The notes beneath the pieces are model-generated. The model had not been told where the DNA came from. It worked only from the letters and a program-made list of their open reading frames with translations, and did not search any database. Of a stretch of DNA of 64,000 bases, positions 11,716 to 22,886 are shown piece by piece. Numbering within the stretch: position 1 is the stretch's first letter; the number at the start of each line of letters is the position of its first letter. A program made the position numbers and the translations under genes. Origin of the DNA: Fragum whitleyi (Eukaryota; Mollusca; Bivalvia; Cardiida; Cardiidae); the NCBI GenBank assembly GCA_948146395.1, contig OX411551.1, forward strand, positions 62,434,346 to 62,498,345. The letters run 5' to 3'.

Positions 11716-12756
11716 TCAAGACGTAGGAAAAACAGCTGGTGCAGGAATAAAGAAAACATTTCCGTTGCCAAAAGAGACGGCGATGCTTTCTGAACGGGCA
11801 TCGTAGGCAATCAATCTTGGTTTCTCGAGTCTCATTGTGTCTTCGATCAGTTCTACCAACTTATATTTCCTGTCGACAACATGAATCGCCCCAGAATTCC
11901 CATCCACAACAAAGATATATCCTTTGCTATTCACAGCGACTCCGTAAGGATTTTCTAGTGGGTGTTCAGCCGTACCATTGTATTTACCAAAGACCGTACC
12001 ATCTTTGCGAATAAACATTATCTTGTTCTGTTTATAATCGGACACTATGCTTATAATACCATCCGCTACGACGTAACGGGGAAACGCAAAAAGTGGAAGA
12101 TTCCCTGCATCGACTGCAAAAGACGTTGCGGCTACGCCACGAAAATCGAGGACATCGACTCTTGGGTAGTTGATACCTACTGCAGTAACTATTAAGCTTT
12201 TCCCATCGCATGTGATGCCGTTGTAACCCAAGGGAGTCATAATGTCGTATCTGACGTAAGGTTTACGCGCACCATCTGACGTCATGTTTATTACGTAAAT
12301 TTTCCTTTGTCCCGGTATCGTTACGGCGTAAACTTCTTCGGATCCGTATTCAGTTGACATGTGGCATATGCCGTATGGTTCATCAGGTCTAAAAATAAGC
12401 TCTTGTAAAAACATCCCATTCTCCTTGAAAAACTTGACGTTTTTGTTTTTTCTATCCGTTACGGCGATCTTCTCATTAACCCATATCATGGACGAAAGTA
12501 AGGGTTCGTTGACATCATTTGGCCCTTTGCAACAGAAAACACGTAGACCTGTTTCATCGATTCTCTCACCAGTTTCAAATTGTGACTTCTCTGGTCGCGT
12601 CTCACTATTATCAGGATATGGGACGAGATTCTTAAAGGATGAATTGCATTTAAATTCAGCAAATTGCAAGCCGTCCAGTATGTTTATTTCATCCGTCAGT
12701 GTCGTAAGCTCTGGACAAACCATTCGGCTCTGTAAATCATTAAACCTCGACTCCAA
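11716..12756 (-). CDS. TRIM-like NHL-repeat beta-propeller (C-terminal part)
   Basis: This 346-residue frame has the look of the C-terminal half of bivalve TRIM2/3/56/71-like proteins. After a short linker, residues about 90-340 contain repeated blades with motifs such as W.N.KIAVTDRKNKNVKFF, PYGICHM, IYVINM, PYGVAVNSKGYIFVVDG.SG.IHVVD and RLIAYDARSESIAVSFGNGNVFFIP, typical of NHL six-bladed propellers that bind RNA or protein partners. The Met at 12756 is internal: the frame stays open upstream for 26 codons to a TAA at 12835-12837, beyond which the coiled-coil frame 12835-13434 continues in the same phase. The two are most likely one gene of about 570 codons, split by that stop. No intron is needed within this part. 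Confidence 0.7.
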   Translation of the reverse strand: MESRFNDLQSRMVCPELTTLTDEINILDGLQFAEFKCNSSFKNLVPYPDNSETRPEKSQFETGERIDETGLRVFCCKGPNDVNEPLLSSMIWVNEKIAVTDRKNKNVKFFKENGMFLQELIFRPDEPYGICHMSTEYGSEEVYAVTIPGQRKIYVINMTSDGARKPYVRYDIMTPLGYNGITCDGKSLIVTAVGINYPRVDVLDFRGVAATSFAVDAGNLPLFAFPRYVVADGIISIVSDYKQNKIMFIRKDGTVFGKYNGTAEHPLENPYGVAVNSKGYIFVVDGNSGAIHVVDRKYKLVELIEDTMRLEKPRLIAYDARSESIAVSFGNGNVFFIPAPAVFPTS

Positions 12757-12834
12757 TGTAGAGAAATCTTTTGTTGAAGTATCTGAAGAAGGCGCTCTAT
12801 TATCTTGTTTACCATCGCATTCGAAAGCAAATAC

Positions 12835-13434
12835 TTAGACTCTCTTTCCAAGATTCTTGGCTGCTTTTAGCCTTGAGAGTAATTCGCCCTCGCACCTTTT
12901 AAACTCTGCCTCGTTTTGCTTGATCAAAACCTTTTCCTTTTCTCTTATCTTATCGCGTATTGATTGCATTAATGAAACAATATTTTTTCTTGAATCAGAT
13001 TTTCTCTGAACAATTCCAGCGATATCGGAGTTTGTAGTTTCAATGAGCTCGTCGATATCATCCAACAGGTAGGCAACACTATCTGCAAGATTGCCAATCG
13101 GCTCAGTCTCTTTCTTAGTTTGAGCAAAGTCTATGTTACCGAGGTTCTCAAGTGAATTAATATTCTCGGACGTTAGTTGTATGCTCGATGCCTTTTCTAA
13201 ATTATTCTGATTTGGATCAATTTTATTGAACTCTATTGTATCGACATTAGCTACCGCATTTTCCTTCCTTACAGATTTACTGTTTTCCATGGCTGTTATG
13301 TCTGCCCCTGAATCAGTACCGTTTATGATTTTTGTCGGAGAAATGTTGAAATCGTGTTTGAAAAAATCATCAACTGTTTTGTTTATAGAGTCTTCGTCAT
13401 TTATCAGTTTTTCTATAGACTTGGACCTCTCCAT
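12835..13434 (-). CDS. TRIM-like coiled-coil region (N-terminal part, ends at TAA)
   Basis: 199 codons from the first Met at 13434 to TAA at 12835-12837. Residues 1-130 are polar and low in hydrophobics, with no RING or B-box Cys/His pattern. Residues about 130-195 (LLDDIDELIETT...RKNIVSLMQSIRDKIREKEKVLIKQNEAEF as separate stretches) form a strong amphipathic helix like the coiled coil that precedes NHL domains in TRIM proteins. A TAG lies in frame four codons upstream of the Met, so either translation starts here or an upstream exon is spliced in (TTTTCAAG at about 13452-13459 on the minus strand could be an acceptor). Reads as the N-terminal half of the NHL gene next to it, interrupted by one stop; it may be a recent pseudogene, a null allele or a sequence error. 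Confidence 0.55.
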   Translation of the reverse strand: MERSKSIEKLINDEDSINKTVDDFFKHDFNISPTKIINGTDSGADITAMENSKSVRKENAVANVDTIEFNKIDPNQNNLEKASSIQLTSENINSLENLGNIDFAQTKKETEPIGNLADSVAYLLDDIDELIETTNSDIAGIVQRKSDSRKNIVSLMQSIRDKIREKEKVLIKQNEAEFKRCEGELLSRLKAAKNLGKRV

Positions 13435-14816
13435 TCCACCTTTCTACCTTGAAAATATAGAAGGCGTTTATGAACATTTAATGAAAGAATAGTCAATGTC
13501 ATTTTGTGAGGGTGATTTAGAGTAAGAGACCATTCTGTGGGGAAAAGTACATCAAAGGGACAAACTTCTTTTTGCAGCAATTTATTTTTGCATAAATATA
13601 TGTTTCTCTTATTTTCATAAGCCGACAAATGTCTTTTTTCCTTTGATACAGCAAAATGTCACCGAACTGCAATAATTGATTTGAAAACGGACTTCGGAAA
13701 AAATCATTATGTTAAAGTTTCGGCGCAAATTCGTCTAAAATTGCAGAAGGATCTGCTCTGACAAGTGTTTTTACAAAGGAATATTTAAATAAAAGGTAGA
13801 AATAAACAAAGGGTCACACGGTATGATAAGGAACATTATCTAGCCCTTCGTAGATAGCCCGGGATGTTTGCATATACAATGACCCCCGTCTCCACCAAGA
13901 CTTTCAACGAAGAGAGATTGCTGGCAAAAAAATAATTTGTCCCTGAATTACTAGTATATAGGGCAAACTTATTCGTGGTCCGGTATTCCTGTTTTTGTTG
14001 TTTTCCATCCGGGTCTCAATAAGAAACCAGCCCTGCGTTAAGGCTGACAACATGTTGCAAAGCGGAAAAGCGAGTATAATTGAAAACGATTGCCAACATC
14101 TTATCAGCCTGAGCGCCGGGCTAGTTTTCTTATGTGACCAAGCTGAAAAATAACGGAATCCGCCCGGGCCAAAAATAAGTTGACCCTACGGTTCACTCTC
14201 TGAAGGTTTCATGCGCGTGTATAATTAACACGAATGATCCCTTATCTGCGTTTCAACATGAAACACCAAACTGCAACAATTTTCGAAAGGTGACACACTG
14301 ATGACTATTCTTTGAAAGCATCGTATCGTGTAAATCTATGAATCAATATAATAGGAGCTGTGTTCTGAAAAAGAGGGCGGATGGGCAGACGGACGGACTG
14401 ACATACGGACGAGTGACGGATAATGTTGATAAACGCCCACGTTCGGTGGCGTTTGAAAAAAAGGATACAAATAATTATGCACAAAAATACCCGTTCTTAA
14501 AAATCCATTTACAACCAACAACATAAGATATTGCAAGAATAGCAAACGCATGCATAGACCTGCGTTCTCCAGCGCATAATCACGAAGACCTAATTATAAA
14601 AATCAAAGTACTGAAAGTACTGATAAGTTGGAATGCGTTCGAGATACGGTGACCTCAAGCTACTAGCGAAGCTGACGCCTCCCGCCCACCACAGGTGATC
14701 ACATAATTCGTCTCGTCTTTTGACGGGCGTATATAAATCAATGTATTTCAACAGCGAATGACGCTTAAACCCCTGCATCGCTATACAGGCCTGAATCTGA
14801 TGAAAGAAATATTATA
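13435..14816. other. No gene seen
   Basis: The upstream flank of the minus-strand TRIM-like gene. Only short unrecognised open frames are present. 14606-14625 holds a short match (AAAGTACTGAAAGTACTGAT) to the dispersed 55-bp repeat. Confidence 0.45.
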
Positions 14817-15378
14817 CCAAGAGGGCCAGAGTGGCCCTAAACCGCTCACCTAAATTTGATTAGTCCAGTGGATCTTATCCAAGAACTTTCTGGCAAAGAT
14901 TCGTTCAAACTTGCCAAATTGTTGAAGAGGAGACATTATTCGAATTATAAGCAGTCATAATAGACCCTGCCAACCCATTGTTTACAGAGGAGACTCAAAA
15001 TTAGCCCTACCCTGCCACGCCCATATTTATGGGCTAATGAAAATTTTGCCAACAATATTTGAAGAAGGTCATGAAGGAACATTCTTGTAAAGTCTCATTG
15101 AGATCTGCCCAGTGGTTCAGGAGGAAATGTCGTTCAAAGATTTTGGGCTAAAAATAAGTCCCGCCCTGCCATACCCATATTCATTGGCCAATTAGAATAT
15201 AGCGACAATTTTGAAAATGGTCACCCAGGGAACATTCTGGCAAAATTTCAATGAAATTTGCCCAGCGGTTTAGGAGTTGAAGCAGTTTTAAAAAAGGTGA
15301 CGATACACGACGGACGACGGTGTCAGGGTGATTCTTAAGCTCCCCTTCAGCACGTTGTGGTAAGGTGAGCTAAAAAGG
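14817..15378 (-). mobile_element. Tandem-core element, GCTCACC type, minus orientation
   Basis: Read on the minus strand, it starts TTTTTAGCTCACCTTACCAC, continues with CCGTCGTCCGTCG, then two or three core units with 'CCCGCCCTGCCA' and 'GGTGACC..CTTC' words, and ends in the hairpin GGGCCACTCTGGCCC followed by TCTTGGT. The core is related to the elements at 22085-22415 and 54066-54754. No coding capacity. The class is inferred: non-autonomous, pearl-like or Helentron-associated. Confidence 0.6.
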
Positions 15379-15929
15379 AAGAAAATGATACGGATCATAC
15401 AGTCGACTAATGGACGCATAGGCGACCCTATACACTCCAAACAGTTTTTATATTATTTTTCATTAAACTTCTGCCCCATTTGATAAACTTCTGTCCCATT
15501 TGAGTTATCAATTACATTTTGATTAGAAGTGTCGCAAAGTGGACAAGTGATTTTTCCATGATGAAAAGCTATTTTCGCAGGGAAGTCTTTTACTTCATGA
15601 GTTGGAATCTCAAGACAATTTTTGGACGAAGTTCAATTGTTATTTCGACCTTTGTGACTCCAATATTGGGCACTTTCTCGGGTCATTTACAACATTTGTG
15701 TCAAGTTTTATGATTTGGGTCAATTGGTTGTTCAGTTAGAGTGGAAACTGTTAACTGTTAAAATTTACTGATGCCCGTGACATGTATGACCCCGAAACAA
15801 AAGCGCATTTCTTTGGGTCATGGGCAATATTTGTGTAAAGTTTCGTTATTGTAGGTCAGTTGCTTCTCCGTTAATCTAGCGGAAAGCAAAAGGTCAATGG
15901 ACTGAGAGACAGACATGATGAAATCAATA

Positions 15930-16345
15930 TAATTATGCTCCTCTTCGGTACAGTTAACAACATCGTGAAATTGATAAGGTGAACGATTTTGGAACGATTT
16001 AAGCATGATGTTGAATGAGTGAGCGGAGCGAGTTTTGAGTGAAATTTAAGGGAGGGAATCCATTGTCGCTTATTTTGTTCAGGATGAACAAAATTAGCGA
16101 TATACAAAACCTATATAAAATATGCATTAAAGTTCAATCAATAGCTTTCTATTTTGTCAAGAACCAATCAGACGCTTTAAATACCATTTATGTCAGTGAA
16201 ATCGCGATTTGGTTCTTGCTTAATTCATTTTGAATGCACATGTTGATCTTATTTTTTAATAACTTTGAGCGTTTTTTGAATAGCTTGAGTGAGTGGTTGG
16301 AATGAATGAATGGAGCGCTGAGTGAGCGATTAAGAATGTTTTTTA
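15930..16345 (+). mobile_element. MITE, GCTAATTTTGTTC family, copy 1
   Basis: This block matches 57936-58385 in reverse and 21890-22065 in part. Shared landmarks are a 'TGAAATTGA(T/C)AAGGTGAA(C/T)GATTT' start, GAGTGAGCGGAGCGAG, an internal hairpin at 16064-16103 (TTTTGTTCAGGATGAACAAAA) and an end rich in GAATGAATGGAGCGC. Non-coding. Confidence 0.55.
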
Positions 16346-16784
16346 TTGAGATGTCAATTTCACGTTGTAACTAACTGTATGATGGTGCTCTTAAACGTGT
16401 TGATGTGTAAGAATGTGAAGAAAACAAGTTGAACTAGTTGTTTTGTTTCAAATGGCAAATTGTCTTGGTGTTGGAGTGCAATTGGGCAAAGATATTCAAA
16501 ATTCAATTAAATATGTGGTGGCAAGGGTTTAATGGATGAGTATTGGGGTTTTACAATAAAACATTCATGTAGATAACTGCAATATGACGGAAAACAAACG
16601 ACAATATGTTGCAAAAATATTTATTAACTTTAAAAGTGTATCATCACTTTAAGAAAAGGTATTAATTTCGTAGCTTAGACAGAAATTTACAATATAACAC
16701 CTTGTCAAAAGTAAAATGTGTAATAAGGTCGTTCAGAAAGAGAAACTATACCTTTAAAAGAAGCTGTAACATAATTCTACGAAA

Positions 16785-16896
16785 AACAGGTCGCGACCTT
16801 ACCAAATAAGCAGATCACGTGATTGGTATGAACTTTTGCCTCAATACTGAGAAAACAGAACGCGACATTACCAAATAAGCAGATCACGTGATTGGC
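16785..16896 (+). repeat. Direct repeat pair with ATCACGTGAT palindromes
   Basis: Two copies 68 bp apart (16785-16828 and 16853-16896) share TTACCAAATAAGCAGATCAC followed by GTGATTGG. Each carries the palindrome ATCACGTGAT, an E-box-type CACGTG core. A weaker third piece follows near 16930-16955. Confidence 0.6.
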
Positions 16897-18542
16897 TAGT
16901 GCTAATTGTCAATTGCTGACCTTATTGGACTTGACTTATCACATGATTTCCAAATAAAGTAATGCAAACATGTGATACTAATATATTCGTACGCAACTTT
17001 CAATAAATATCGTTTAAAACATAAATAAGCGTGTTAATAATATACACGAAGTGATATTTGTGTAATTGTACAGCATAGTTGTGTAATTGTACAGCATTAT
17101 TACTTTTTGATGAAATAAACTGTATGTCTTTGTCAAGTTGAGATAAACAAAATAGGCCGAAGTGTATTCACATCCTGTTCACGTGATATGTGTTCTCAAA
17201 AAACCCGAAATGAAATTATCTTGTGTTCATTTTGCGGTTTTGTTAAATCTAAGTTGGAATTGCTCCGCATTCCAACTTAATTATAAGATGTGCTCGTTAA
17301 ACAAGAATGCTAACCGTGGCGGGTTTTTTTTTTTCTTTTTTTTTTAAGACATTTTCAACACATCTGACCTTGAAACATGAGATTGACTTTGACTTGTGAC
17401 ATTTAAAAATGTATCAATAGCAGTACAAACGTGAAATATGAAGACTCTATCCCATACCAATGAAAAGCTATGAGCAATTTAAAAAAAGAATTTGGGGAAA
17501 ACGGACAAAAAGACAGAACAAAAACAACATTCCACCCGATCTGACGATGCGGAGGTATATAAAAAAATAAACTAACCTTGATATGCTAGTAGTGGCACGG
17601 AAAAATAAAGGTTTAATAATATTATATTCATTCACATAAGAGATAGTAGCAATTTGCAAAATAAGTTTTTCATTGGATTAAATGAGAAAAAATCCTATAA
17701 ATCAAGGATTAAACACTTGTGGAAATTACATTCATATAAAAGATACAAACCCAATTAGCCAAAATCCGTGTCGCAATTAATATTTTGTGTATATCCCTCT
17801 CGGGTATAATGCATGATTGCATTTCGTGTAAACATTTTGCAAAGTTGCGTGTGCAATGTTGCGTTCAAGTATTCGTGAGTAACTTTATTGTATTTCAAAA
17901 AAAACTGTCAATAAATGCATTCGTCTAATCAATAACTTTAATAATCTAAATGAACAAATGTGTCGAATATAGTTTGGGTTTCAAACACAAGTAATGCCAA
18001 ATTACGCGGCATTACAAACAGTCCTATTCTCGATTTACAAAAAAAACCCTATCAATAAAAAGCAGGCAGTGTTTGCTTAGATCGGACTTCACGTCAGTGC
18101 AGGTTGATTTTTGTCTACATTGTCGGTCAAAACTTTGTTTATAGAAGGAATATGCCGGGAAAAGCAGTAGAAGGGTTAGCGAATTTGTCTATATAACACG
18201 AAAACCATTTCACGTATACACATGATAACTAAGCAATATACAAACTTACAAATTCCTTTATTTGTTAGTCACCAAAAATATTTATACAACAACCATAAAA
18301 GACAGAATTCAAATAGCTATATATATCAGATGGGTGAGTATAAGACTACAAGGAAGTTGGAATTAAGCCACTTTTGCTACAATATACCCTGAAATCCAAA
18401 CCAAAGTTGACTTATATTTTAACTTCCTGAATTATTTGGTAATTCAAGTGTAACTTAACTATGGTGCATCAACGGGGTATAACCTCGTTTTGCAAGCGGT
18501 CCTTGTTGGTCAAAATGGTATATAAAAGATACAAACCCATGT
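16897..18542. other. No gene seen
   Basis: AT-rich. A poly-T run at 17325-17345 is the only clear simple sequence. A 20-bp match, ATAAAAGATACAAACCCA with flanks, occurs at 17735-17752 and again at 18523-18540 directly before the SINE. Confidence 0.45.
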
Positions 18543-18720
18543 CTGCCTCGATAGCTCAATTGGTAGAGCACTTGGCCCGTGACCCGGCGGTCGTGGGTTC
18601 GAGTCCTGGTGAAGGCGAGGTGTTTCCTTGGGCAAGAGACTTAATAGACTATTTGCCTCAGTCCACCCATTGCCTCTCTCTCTAGGATAGGTTAAAATCT
18701 GGTATGGGTTAAAAAATATA
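18543..18720 (+). mobile_element. tRNA-derived SINE
   Basis: The head has a clear A-box (TAGCTCAATTGGTAGAGC) and B-box (GGGTTCGAGTCCT). It is followed by TTTCCTTGGGCAAGAGACTT and TGCCTCAGTCCACCCA, a body found in molluscan SINEs. The acceptor stem does not pair properly and the body continues directly, so this is a retroposon rather than a tRNA gene. The 3' boundary is approximate. Confidence 0.7.
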
Positions 18721-18868
18721 TATGGGTCACCGGTTTGCATATGTATATATGGTGATGGGACAATGCATATACCGTGACCTTGGTGGTTGGTTAAATATGA
18801 TACGCCAATAAGGCGGTGCGCCAAAAAGTAAGAGGCGGAATTTACCAAGAACATAACATAATGGTATC

Positions 18869-19335
18869 GTGTCGGTCAATCACGAGTTCTTTTCGAATGC
18901 ATATGTGCTGTTTACATTTTTTATGAAACCGGCTACGCCTCGGCCATCGCAAAATGACAAAAAACAGGCTGTCATTATCCGTAAAGCAGGCATGGCTATC
19001 AATTACGTTGCCTTTCATTTTGGATGCTCAATGCAAACAATAAATAATCTTACAACTCGGTATGTAACTACTGGAGAAGTTAGAGATAGTCCGAGAGCAG
19101 GTAGGCCTCGAGTTGCGTTTCGTAGAGACGACAGTTTTTGCACCGCATAATCGATTTATCTAAGCAACAATTACTCCTAAACAGCTAAGCATATCGGCTG
19201 AGACGATGCGTAATCATCTTAGACAAAATAGACTAAGGATTCGAGCGTCGACCTTATACAGGACAAATTAACACTAGCCTCGAAGAGACGCCCGGTTGGT
19301 TTGGGCTCGTCGTCACAGACACGGGACTTTTCGCA
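18869..19335 (+). pseudogene. Tc1/mariner-like transposase, decayed 5' half
   Basis: The frame from 18869 to 19150 contains the paired HTH pattern of Tc1-like transposases: RKAGMAINYVAFHFGCSMQT, then TRYVTTGEV and PRAGRPR, the GRPR-type AT-hook between the two helix-turn-helix units. After a frameshift at about 19130 the second HTH continues (ITPKQLSISAETMRNHLR), then after two stops ARLVWARRHRHGTFRN, the block before the first catalytic Asp. The DDE core is absent or unrecognisable. At least one frameshift and two stops are present. No TIRs were located. Confidence 0.75.
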
Positions 19336-21058
19336 ACATCGCTCGGACTAACACGTAAACTGGAAAGTACCTCGGACGTAAGTGTAGTAATTTTGGGCCT
19401 TTCTATTGATAATTCGGCTTCTGGTGTTACTTCGGTTATTCAACACGCTTGAAGAAAATCATATTTTGTTATTTTTCCCCTTCGTATGTGGAGTGTGTTT
19501 TAACATTAATATTTTAAGACACTAACATGTTATTCTGTTTATCATGCAGTCATTTGTGGAGAAATAGAGACTAATAAATATTTCTTCTTCTTCGAGTGTA
19601 ATACATATGCCACAGCTCGGGCTAGACTTTTTAATTCGACACGTTCGTTGCCAGCATTGGTTTATTTCTAGGATGCAGACTTGAAGGAATCAAGGGGTAT
19701 ATCTAAGATGTGTGAACTTGTATCCCAATCGATATATAGTAATCAAAGCACTGAAAGTACTGATGGTAGACGTTTCTGTTGGCATACTGGAGTGATTCTT
19801 CCATTTTTTTTATTTTTTTTTTTTTTTTTTTTGAGAAAAAGAAATTTTACATGTAAAATTACGATAAAAGGAAAATGACCTGACCCAAGTTCGCATCTTG
19901 CTTCAGATATACATTTCTCAGCATATATCGTCGATCGTCAACCAAAGTCCTGTAATTACAAGGTAACTTTCGGCATCATGCCGGGTTTAGTTTAAAGAGT
20001 GATTGTCTGATCCATTGGGTATAAAGGGAAAGAAATGACAATTAGATGACAATTAGATGATCTATTTTATTATTCTTATTTTGTAATGCTTATCGATTTT
20101 CCGTAATCTCATAATTAAAATTATGGTGTTATCTGCTTAAAAAATTATAGGAAAGGATAATAATTAATTGTTCCGAGATTTTCATTCTTAAATAAAGAAA
20201 GAAAGGGTAAGTGTTTATATAAACACGTAAAAAAAAGCAGACACTCGTCTCGAGATTGGCTGTCGCGTGTTGAAAAGTAAAGTAAAACCCCTTTGCATAA
20301 ACATTTATCGCACGACCTGAATGCTTTACTTTACCTGCTCGGGCTGTATCGGTATTCATGTGTATACCGGTATTTCCATTAATTGGCCATTGTTTTATAT
20401 TCATTAATAGTGTCAGGGGAGGTTACCATTCCAGTAATTCCATTCACCAAGTTTTCATGAGTGACCTCTCATAGACCATTGGGAAACAAGGGGCAATTAC
20501 TCACTCTGTCTGAAATGTAGTTCTACGCAAGCAAAACGTTCACCCGATCTCAGAATTGCATAAGATTTCGCATTTAAAATACGTCTTTGAGGTTTCAACA
20601 AGTTATGTAGAATCCTTGTTTCACTCCATTTTTAAAATTCATAGTTGTCAGACGAATACAATTCTACATACTCGGTATTAACACTGGTAAACATAAACGT
20701 CCACCAAAAATGCTTGAACCAATGACATTTACCAAGCACACAAACTTACAAGATATTGAAATGCTTTTTCGATATTGTTGTAATAATAGTTGTATAAATT
20801 TGTTTTGTTATAAAATATTTGTAAATATGTAAGACTTCTTCAGTCGATGCAATTTAAAATTAACCAACGGCAAGGTACTTCCTCGTGAGATTTTCCCAAA
20901 AAAGTACATAGGCGTAACTAGGATTTTGACACTATTACGCGCTCGGGCGGCGATCACAAGGAATACATAGCTTAAATGCGATATGTGGTCTGTGACAAAA
21001 CATTAATGCTTTCCACCCACCCACCCCTTTTGTATGATTGGAGCGTTGGTAAATAATT
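19336..21058. other. No gene seen; small repeats
   Basis: 19742-19795 is copy 2 of the dispersed CAAAGCACTGAAAGTACTGA repeat. 19802-19832 is nearly pure T. 20215-20400 shares TCTCGAGATTGGCTGTCGCG-like words with 37460-37500. No coding frame is supported. Confidence 0.45.
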
Positions 21059-21104
21059 AAAACATCGCAACTACAGCTTAAATAAGCTGTAGTTACGATG
21101 TTTT
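21059..21104. repeat. Hairpin, 22-nt arms
   Basis: AAAACATCGCAACTACAGCT pairs with AGCTGTAGTTACGATGTTTT around an AATA-type loop, with one mismatch. The shape resembles the 60895-60941 hairpin but the sequence differs. Confidence 0.7.
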
Positions 21105-21624
21105 GATCATTCATCGACGGTATTTTTCGAAACTGGATTTAATTTATAACGCATTTGCGAAATGTGCGTTATGGTAGTAATGCCCTTGAAGGACATGTGT
21201 TCATATTTAGCCAATACATACACGCAGCTTTCACTCGGTACATTGTCTTGAGAGTACAGTTTAGTTCTTCCGTCGTTATAACTGGTACACTAGTTAGTTT
21301 GTTTACATGTTCGTCCGACATCATGTCATTTTTTATACCTTTGATTCTCAGTATCATTTACAATGGACTCAAATTGTAACTTGAAATCTACTCAAAAAGT
21401 CTGATTGACCTGAATAGCACTTATTTCTAACACATAGGTTATTGGTCAACACAATGATTATTGCTAAAAAATGTTTTTTGGTATGTTTAAGAAATACCTT
21501 GGGGTAATGCTTTCTTGTCGACCTCACCTCCTTTATTTCGTGTGTATTTTTCTTTAGCAATGGCGATACGACATTGTATTCTGAATTTAAGCTGGGGCGA
21601 GTAGAATTTTTGTACCCTAATACC

Positions 21625-21705
21625 CCATTCGGAACACCACTCGGCCAATCTCACGATCAACGTATGTTGTAGTTCACGGAAATGGCCGAGTGATGTTCCG
21701 AATGC
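21625..21705. mobile_element. Short MITE with CATTCGGAACA ends, copy 1
   Basis: CATTCGGAACACCACTCGGC at the left faces GGCCGAGTGATGTTCCGAAT at the right. A longer member of the same family lies at 61513-61678. Confidence 0.6.
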
Positions 21706-21889
21706 CTGATACCCGAGATCTCGTAACCTGCAGTCACTTGAGTACCCGATGATAACTGTCCATACTGTTTATTTTATCAACTAAATACAAAGGCGGGGCT
21801 TAAAATTGCTGTAAAGGGGTCTCGAGTATATAAATTTCAACAAACATGGTATGAAGGGACGAAGGTGTTGCGAGTCTGTCAGTAAGTAG

Positions 21890-22065
21890 ACAGGACTGTC
21901 AAAACTACAACTAACACAATCGTGACATTGACAAGGTGAATGATTTGGGAATGATCTTAGAATGAAATTTAATGAGTGCTTTGAGTGAGTTTTAAGTGAA
22001 ATTAAAGGGAAGTAATCCAATACCGCTAATTTTGTTCAGATTGAACAAAATTAGCGATATTTAAT
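21890..22065 (+). mobile_element. MITE, GCTAATTTTGTTC family, partial copy
   Basis: It matches the first part of 15930-16345: TGACATTGACAAGGTGAATG, GAGTGAGTTTTAAGTGAAAT and the hairpin GCTAATTTTGTTCAGATTGA / ACAAAATTAGCG at 22023-22060. It is cut short on the right. Confidence 0.5.
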
Positions 22066-22084
22066 ACATCCCTTTGATAAAATA

Positions 22085-22415
22085 TGCAAACAAGTTCTAT
22101 AAAGAGGCACTCAAGGAAAATTCATGCAAAGTTTCTTCGAAATCGGCCCAATGGTTTGGAAGGAGTTTTTTATTTTTTTGTTTTTTTAAGATGTTAAGGT
22201 AAAAATAAGCCCCGCCCTGCCCTGTCCGTTTTGGGGGCGGAGTCAATCAAAATCTCTTGTACAACATTTGAAAAAGGTCACCCAAGGAACACTTCTGGCA
22301 GGTTTGGTTAAAATGGGTCCAAAAATTCAGGAGGAGAAGATGCTTAAGAACATTCGCGCACGCACGACGGACACAACGCCATGAATTTAGCTCAATGTCA
22401 TTCGGAGCTATAAAT
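22085..22415 (-). mobile_element. Tandem-core element, partial, minus orientation
   Basis: On the minus strand it starts TTATAGCTCCGAATGACATT, then a GTGTCCGTCGTGCGTGCG leader, then core words CCCGCCCT and GGTGACC also present at 14817-15378 and 54066-54754. The 3' hairpin end is not visible, so it is probably truncated. Confidence 0.45.
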
Positions 22416-22886
22416 CAGCTGTATATTTCAAAGATATTAGAAACAAGTCCGAAAATTGAAATTTCCTGGTAATTTTCTAAGTCCAACATCCGCGTCTTCT
22501 CAATAATCAAGAGACCGGAACAACAATAGAACTTGTTCCACCATCCGTATCTTCTTAAGAAACTCATGACTTGTTAAGTAACTTATTGATGCAGACTCAC
22601 ACATCAAAATTGCGCGCAATATTTTTTACAACGATTTAGAAAAAAGTCCGGAAAGCTGATCGTGTTTCAGACGGACGGGCGGACAGATATACAAAAGGAC
22701 AAACTGACAGACAGATAGATGGACGGACGGAATATTAAAACCGTCGAATAATCTTTGAAGACAATAGCCTAAGTAATACATTGCCGAAAACTAGATTTTA
22801 CCCGCTTTGATATGTGTAATAATCATTTCATGAAATTGTAAAAGATTCACTTTTCATATAACAAAATAGGAAAAATTTTGAGATTG

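Noticed and set aside
12359..12838. 159-residue open frame on the plus strand
   Set aside because: It is antisense to the NHL-propeller frame, which has clear family motifs; the plus-strand peptide has none.
18543..18615. tRNA gene on the plus strand
   Set aside because: A and B boxes are good, but the acceptor stem does not pair and a SINE body follows.
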